Below, piece after piece: positions 6,399 through 10,197 of a DNA stretch of 10,197 bases (the first letter of the stretch is position 1; each line of letters starts with the position of its first letter). The position numbers were made by a program, and so were the translations under genes. The stretch covers positions 1 through 10,197 of the forward strand of contig RFHW01000172.1 of assembly GCA_003695745.1 (NCBI GenBank), read 5' to 3'. Origin of the DNA: Methanobacteriota archaeon. GTDB lineage: Archaea; Hydrothermarchaeota; Hydrothermarchaeia; Hydrothermarchaeales; SZUA-236. Under the pieces are notes generated by a model. That model saw nothing but the letters and a program-made list of their open reading frames with translations. It was not told the origin of the DNA and made no database searches.

Positions 6399-8485
6399 GG
6401 GACATAGCTCCAGTATCCTATGGGGATCTCAATCAGTTTTTCTGTGAGCCCGGCCAGCTCCTCCGCCTTCTTGCGGCCGATCTTCACGCGCTCCATCATG
6501 CCGCCGCTGTTCAGGTCCTGGAACCGGGCCTCGGCGGAGAGCCGGTCCATGAGGGGCAGCTCCGCGTCCTCTGCCATATGGCAGGAGCTGGTGTACCGGA
6601 TGCCTCCTGACTGGGAGGCGGTCTTCAAAACAGGGGAGTCTGTGAACTGCCCTGTGTCAAGCATTGCGAAGCGACGGGCAGCTCCGGAACTGCGGCTGGC
6701 TGTGAGTAGCCATCCAAGGCCTGTGCCATCGCTCCAGCGGCGGAGCTCCTCTGACATGTGCCTTATGAGGGTGAGCCCCAGATCGAGCGCTGACGGCGAC
6801 TGGTGAAGCTCCTCTCCAGAATGGGCCTTCACAGCCTCGTTTAGGCCTACATAGCCTATGACGCCCGGGCTCCTGTGAAGATCGAAATATGCGCCTGAGC
6901 CTGCGGACATGGAGAGGAGCGGAAGGGCGCCCTGGGAGAGCCTCCTTTCCATCACCTCCCTCTTCACCATCACCGCCTCCCGCGCAAGGCCCATTGCCTC
7001 TTCAAGGGCTTCGAAGAGCCGGCTGTCGCTCCCTCCTGAGCGGTATGCGACCCTCGGCAGGTTGATGGAGACGCGCTGGAGCGTGGCAGGTCTCATCGAG
7101 CCCCCTCTGAGATCCTCCAGCCCCTCTTCATCAGGGGTGAGAACGATGCCGCTGGAGTGGGGGCATGTGCCGGGGCCAAAGCCGCCTGTTGCCATGTTCA
7201 GGAAAAAGGCGCTTTTGCCCTCTGCGGCCATCCTGTGGATGAGGGTGTTGAAGCCCCTGAAGCCGCTCTTCCCATGGTCCTCCTCTCTCAATCTATAGAT
7301 GAGCCTTGGCGACTGGAAGGGCCTTCCGGCGGAATCGCCCTTCAGCGACTCCTCCACAAGGGCCTGCGCAAAGAGCCGGGCCTCCTCCTCAAAAGCAGAG
7401 TATGTGGTGCCTTCCTCCGTCTTCCCTCCCGGAAGGACCGCCTCTATCCCGCCCAGCTCCTCGGGCACGCCGTAGTCAAGGGCGATGTCCAGCATGTTTG
7501 GGCTGCCCCCGATGAGGCTGGACTGGGCGATCTCGAAGAGGGCTGTCTGGGCAAGCCCCTTTATCTCCTCGTATGAAAGCCCCTGCAGATAGGGTGCAAG
7601 CCAGACGTTGAGGGAGTGCAGGCCCTGTGCCGATGAAAAGCTGGAGCTGAAGGCCTCCACAGCCTTTATGATGTGGAGAAGGGCCACAAGGGGTTTTTTC
7701 GCCGGCGCCGCGGCTCCGCCTGCGCCTTTGAAGCCCTGTCTCAGGAAGGTGCGTGGGTCGTGGAAGATGGTGTATGGCCTGGTGACGAAGTGCTCAAGGC
7801 CGTGGACATGTATGTCCCCTTTCATATGGGCGTCTGCAATGTGCAGCGGCAGGACCTTGAGAAGGGTGTATTCCCTGAATATGCTCTCCGCCATGTGTCT
7901 GTACACGTCCTCAGGGCTCCCTGTGGCGCCGTTCCTTCCCGCCGGGGCCTGCTCTATCTGCTGGGCCGCGTCATAGACTGGCATGCCGAGCCTCGTGTAG
8001 TCTGAGCGCGCGCTCTCATATCCGTGCTCAAGGAGCTTTACGTTCACCACCTCCCTGATGAGCGGGCCTGATGTAAAATCGAGGTTCAGCCTTCTGAGCT
8101 CGGCCTCGGTCTCCTTTGCAATGGTCTCTGCCACCTCCTTTGGCAGCGCCGTCTCCTTCACAAGGGAGCTCACGATCCTCTTTCGGTCAAAGGTCTCTAT
8201 GGTGTTCTGGGAGGTCCGCACATACATGCTGTGGAACCTCTTGTATCTCTCGGCCACGCCCGGGTTCCTCTTGTAGAGGGCGGCGTAGGTCTTTTCCTGT
8301 ATCTCCCTTCCGCTTATGCCGTCGAAGACCTCCTTTGACACCTCAAGGGCCACCTCGGCGGCTGTCCAGAACTCAACACCGGCCTCTATGCAGTCGGTGG
8401 TTATGACGTTGGGGTCGAAGGTCTCTGTCTCTCCTGAGCTTTTCACGACCTTTGCGCCTGAGCCTCCAGCTGCCATGGCTGCCAT
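6395..8485 (-). CDS. nrdD: Class III anaerobic ribonucleoside-triphosphate reductase, lacking the C-terminal zinc/glycyl-radical segment
   Basis: This 696-residue NrdD-type protein belongs to the enzymes that reduce ribonucleotides to deoxyribonucleotides under anaerobic conditions. Residues about 12-90 form an ATP-cone, and about 90-178 a second, cone-like segment ending in YTRLGMPVYDAAQQI, both allosteric parts. The catalytic barrel follows: GDIHVHGL (223-230), SLNVWLAPYL (291-300), LIGGSPNMLDIALDYGVP (324-341), a candidate thiyl-radical Cys441 in GPGTCPHS, and SINLPRVAY (473-481). The late part GGIRYTSSCHM and EIPIGYWSYVP matches the segment just before the zinc domain in other NrdDs. The protein then stops. 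The four zinc cysteines and the RVxGY glycyl-radical motif, normally in the last 50-70 residues, are absent. No nrdG activase lies in the window. The start is ATG 8485 or ATG 8476; AAAGGG touches the first, while GGGATGG is better spaced for the second. The 4-base GTGA overlap ties it to the PIN-like gene. Confidence 0.9.
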   Translation of the reverse strand: MAAMAAGGSGAKVVKSSGETETFDPNVITTDCIEAGVEFWTAAEVALEVSKEVFDGISGREIQEKTYAALYKRNPGVAERYKRFHSMYVRTSQNTIETFDRKRIVSSLVKETALPKEVAETIAKETEAELRRLNLDFTSGPLIREVVNVKLLEHGYESARSDYTRLGMPVYDAAQQIEQAPAGRNGATGSPEDVYRHMAESIFREYTLLKVLPLHIADAHMKGDIHVHGLEHFVTRPYTIFHDPRTFLRQGFKGAGGAAAPAKKPLVALLHIIKAVEAFSSSFSSAQGLHSLNVWLAPYLQGLSYEEIKGLAQTALFEIAQSSLIGGSPNMLDIALDYGVPEELGGIEAVLPGGKTEEGTTYSAFEEEARLFAQALVEESLKGDSAGRPFQSPRLIYRLREEDHGKSGFRGFNTLIHRMAAEGKSAFFLNMATGGFGPGTCPHSSGIVLTPDEEGLEDLRGGSMRPATLQRVSINLPRVAYRSGGSDSRLFEALEEAMGLAREAVMVKREVMERRLSQGALPLLSMSAGSGAYFDLHRSPGVIGYVGLNEAVKAHSGEELHQSPSALDLGLTLIRHMSEELRRWSDGTGLGWLLTASRSSGAARRFAMLDTGQFTDSPVLKTASQSGGIRYTSSCHMAEDAELPLMDRLSAEARFQDLNSGGMMERVKIGRKKAEELAGLTEKLIEIPIGYWSYVP

Positions 8486-8592
8486 CCCTTTTATTAATAT
8501 TCTTAATGACTCCTCTTTGTATTTTTAATATTTGATGTTGGATAAGCATTTATAAAGATTTCGGAATGGATATGTTAAACAAAAGGCCAAAA

Positions 8593-8607
8593 AATATTTA
8601 TAATATT
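8593..8607 (+). promoter_or_regulatory. Palindromic TATA/possible operator before the Lrp-like gene
   Basis: AATATTTATAATATT consists of two AATATT half-sites around a TAT centre and contains a TATA-like TTTATAAT. Transcription would start near 8626, about 49 bases before ATG 8675. A palindrome over the TATA box is where an autoregulating Lrp-family protein could block TBP; that role is inference. Confidence 0.45.
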
Positions 8608-8627
8608 AATTCAAAAGCCCATCTCAA

Positions 8628-8641
8628 GGGGGCAGACCCCC
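8628..8641 (+). other. G:C stem-loop in the expected 5' leader of the Lrp-like gene
   Basis: GGGGG and CCCCC flank a four-base CAGA loop, giving a short but strong hairpin immediately after the expected transcript start. It could stabilise the mRNA or affect initiation; it is too short to call a riboswitch and has no U-run. Confidence 0.35.
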
Positions 8642-8674
8642 GTTGCAAGTGGAAAGACACACCCCGTGGTCGCC

Positions 8675-9115
8675 ATGGACGACATAGACCGAAAGATCAT
8701 TGAAAAACTGCAGGAAAACTCCCGCGCCTCATACAAGGAGATAGCAAGGGACGTGAAGATCTCGGACGTGGCCGTTCACAAACGGATCAAAAAGCTCCAG
8801 AAAGAGGTGATAAGGAGGTTCACCGTCGCCGTGGACCAGAGGAGCCTTGGCAAAGGCACGACAGCGATCCTGATGGTCAAATGCGACGTGGGCGCAGCAC
8901 CCGTGATAGCTGAGAGGCTCTCAGCGATGCCTGATATCACCGAGGTCTACTCCACACTCGGCGAATACGACATCGTGGCAAAGATCAGGACAAAGGACAT
9001 GGAAACATTAAAGGACATCGTGGAGAAACAGCTGCGCATGATAAAGGGGCTGCACGAGATAAGGACAAGCATTGCCTTCGGCTCATACAAAGAGGAGCAG
9101 AGCCTTGTGATGTGA
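8675..9115 (+). CDS. Lrp/AsnC-family transcriptional regulator
   Basis: This 146-residue regulator has the usual two-part build. An N-terminal winged helix-turn-helix (residues 2-50) starts with MDDIDRKIIEKLQENSRASY and has the recognition region ISDVAVHKRIKKLQ. A C-terminal RAM/effector domain (about 62-138) includes GTTAILMVKC, VYSTLGEYDIVAKI and HEIRTSIAF. Members form dimers and octamers and often respond to amino acids; the ligand here cannot be read from sequence. ATG 8675 gives the typical family start; GTG 8666 in frame would add MVA. The gene is divergent from nrdD, so it may regulate itself and nrdD from the shared gap. Confidence 0.92.
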   Translation: MDDIDRKIIEKLQENSRASYKEIARDVKISDVAVHKRIKKLQKEVIRRFTVAVDQRSLGKGTTAILMVKCDVGAAPVIAERLSAMPDITEVYSTLGEYDIVAKIRTKDMETLKDIVEKQLRMIKGLHEIRTSIAFGSYKEEQSLVM

Positions 9116-9123
9116 CTGGGAAA

Positions 9124-9150
9124 GGCAGCCCTGCCTGGGAGATCCTTTTG
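9124..9150 (+). terminator. Weak possible terminator after the Lrp-like gene
   Basis: GGCAGCCCTGCC at 9124-9135 can form a four-base-pair stem with a four-base loop. A CCTTTTG follows some ten bases later. Archaeal terminators mainly need a T-run, and this one is short, so support is slight. The rest of the gap 9116-9210 holds only the next gene's promoter. Confidence 0.25.
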
Positions 9151-9173
9151 CAAAAACACCTATACTCCAATCG

Positions 9174-9186
9174 AAACCCATAAATA
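9174..9186 (+). promoter_or_regulatory. TATA element for the right-edge gene, leaderless type
   Basis: ATAAATA at 9180-9186 is centred about 28 bases before the ATG at 9211, preceded by an AAACCC stretch that resembles a weak BRE. No Shine-Dalgarno sequence lies before the ATG (TTCTTTATT), consistent with a leaderless transcript starting at or next to the start codon. Confidence 0.5.
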
Positions 9187-9210
9187 GCCTCTTTCCGCAG
9201 ATTCTTTATT

Positions 9211-10197
9211 ATGATCCACATCCCGCCGGGCTCGAAGGTAGATGTTGCCCTGGGCAGCCCGAGACAGGCCATGGAATACGCCCAGACAAAAGGCCTTACA
9301 GGGAGGATCGAGTTCACCTTCAACCTCAAGACCGTCCATCTCTTCTGGAAGGATGGCAAGCCTCTTGGCGCCATCATGCTCCCCAAGTTCGGGATGGACG
9401 CCACCTACGGCAGGGACGTTGTCAACGCCATGCCACAGCTCATAAAAACGGTGCAGAAGATAAGCATATACACCTACAGCGAGCCGGACCTGCAGGGCAT
9501 CATGGAGAAACATCCGAAGGCCGCTTTTCTGGAGCAGGACATCCCTGTTGACGAGATACCTGGTTTCCTGAGCTCCATCGATGACAAGACGATGAAGCTT
9601 CTCAAGATGATCGTCTTCTCAAAGGGCGGGCTCAACATCGATGCGCTGAAGACCGCCTTTACCATGCCCCCCCTTGCAGACTATACAAAGGAGGAGTTTG
9701 AAGAGGCGTTTTCAAACCTCCTCAAGGCAAGGGTCATCTCAACAGATGGCGTGGAGGTCCTCATACCCCGGTACATCAGCCTCATCATAAAGAACGAGAT
9801 AGTGAATGACATCATCGAGAAGGGCGAGCTCAGGGATGTGCTCAAGGAGGAGGACCCCTTTGTGAAGGAGCTTTTTGAGGTATTCAAGGAAAAGGGTGGC
9901 GTCATCCCCTATCGTGAGCTCAAGGAGCGATACAGGGATTCGAAGGACAAATACAGGCTCTTCGAGATCGGGGACACCCTTCTGGAGAAGGACATCCTCA
10001 TAGAGGCGATAGACGAGAAAGGCGAGACCCTCTATGTGGTGCCAGAGGACATACTGGATAATCTGGACAAGATAAAGGCCGACAAGGTGGATGTGAAGCT
10101 TTCACGGGAGGAGCTTAGAAAACAGCTCATGGAGAAATTCAAGGTGAAGGAGCCGGACCGCGAGCAGATAAAGAGCATTGTGAACAAGTTCTACGAA
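9211..10197 (+). CDS. Uncharacterised archaeal protein with winged-helix-like segments, partial (C-terminus beyond the right edge)
   Basis: The frame is open for 329 codons to the window edge. I do not recognise a characterised family. Residues 1-120 form a compact alpha/beta part beginning MIHIPPGSKVDVALGSPRQA with GRIEFTF and LFWKDGKPLGAIML; it recalls archaeal DUF2226-type N-termini, from memory and uncertain. Residues about 125-190 and 217-282 each look like a winged helix: a helix (MKLLKMIVFSKGG; VKELFEVFKEKGG), a second helix, then a beta wing (VISTDGVEVLIPRYI; ILIEAIDEKGETLYVVP). The remainder is highly charged and helical (SREELRKQLMEKFKVKEPDR). There is no signal peptide or membrane segment. 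It sits on the same strand as the Lrp-like gene but has its own leaderless-type promoter. Nucleic-acid binding is possible but not shown. Confidence 0.75.
   Translation, partial: MIHIPPGSKVDVALGSPRQAMEYAQTKGLTGRIEFTFNLKTVHLFWKDGKPLGAIMLPKFGMDATYGRDVVNAMPQLIKTVQKISIYTYSEPDLQGIMEKHPKAAFLEQDIPVDEIPGFLSSIDDKTMKLLKMIVFSKGGLNIDALKTAFTMPPLADYTKEEFEEAFSNLLKARVISTDGVEVLIPRYISLIIKNEIVNDIIEKGELRDVLKEEDPFVKELFEVFKEKGGVIPYRELKERYRDSKDKYRLFEIGDTLLEKDILIEAIDEKGETLYVVPEDILDNLDKIKADKVDVKLSREELRKQLMEKFKVKEPDREQIKSIVNKFYE

Larger units (their letters stand above)
8486..8674. promoter_or_regulatory. AT-rich divergent promoter region between nrdD and the Lrp-like gene
   Basis: No gene is seen in this gap. It is much more AT-rich than its flanks. 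On the minus strand, TTTATAAA at 8549-8556 would start nrdD transcripts near 8526, and TATTAAAAAT at 8521-8530 would start them near 8499. AATATT occurs at 8496, 8527, 8593 and 8602. A minus-strand GAGGAG near 8511-8516 is too far from the nrdD start to serve it. Confidence 0.6.

Noticed and set aside
7157..7576. Plus-strand ORFs inside nrdD
   Set aside because: They run antisense to conserved NrdD motifs and show no independent coding evidence.
8486..8674. Small RNA or riboswitch in the nrdD/Lrp gap
   Set aside because: Apart from the short G:C hairpin, I see no conserved fold or terminator; the AT-rich parts are explained by two promoters.

Overview
The window looks like chromosomal DNA of an anaerobic archaeon, most likely a euryarchaeal-type lineage; I cannot name the genus. 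The clues are BRE/TATA-type promoters (two placed about 26-28 bases before a start codon, as for leaderless mRNAs), GAGGTGA-type Shine-Dalgarno sites inside the operon, heavy AGG/ATA codon use, a single-domain parvulin, an oxygen-sensitive class III ribonucleotide reductase of archaeal type with two ATP-cone-like segments, a stand-alone Lrp/AsnC regulator, and a secreted surface protein of a kind common in methanogens and relatives. Nothing suggests a plasmid, phage or insertion element, and there is no tRNA, rRNA or CRISPR array. Genes are packed tightly, with start/stop overlaps at most junctions.

Layout. On the minus strand, 1-1381 holds a parvulin prolyl isomerase followed, with a 1-base overlap, by a secreted surface protein that runs off the left edge. 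Divergent from these, a plus-strand operon (1562-6084) encodes a five-PAS soluble histidine kinase, three consecutive single-domain response regulators, and a MinD/ParA-type ATPase; its four junctions are overlaps of 8, 4 and 4 bases and one abutment with no gap. Converging on it, a minus-strand pair (8485-6081) encodes NrdD and a small PIN-like (DUF5615/Mut7-C type) protein that overlap by 4 bases. The AT-rich gap 8486-8674 separates nrdD from a divergent Lrp/AsnC regulator, after which a leaderless gene of unknown function with winged-helix-like segments runs off the right edge.

How the genes may work together. The kinase has two cysteine-bearing PAS domains and no membrane segment, so it probably reads a cytoplasmic (perhaps redox or metal) signal. 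It could pass phosphate to three receivers that lack output domains, and the last receiver directly precedes the ATPase. This resembles a split form of the receiver-plus-MinD arrangement of CpaE, so protein positioning or assembly is a reasonable guess for the output. The Lrp-like protein is a natural candidate to control nrdD across the shared gap.

The most unusual point is NrdD. The protein is typical up to the IGYWSYVP segment and then stops, without the C-terminal zinc cysteines and the RVxGY glycyl-radical motif that this enzyme class needs. The PIN-like gene begins at exactly that point, and no other minus-strand frame supplies the missing part.
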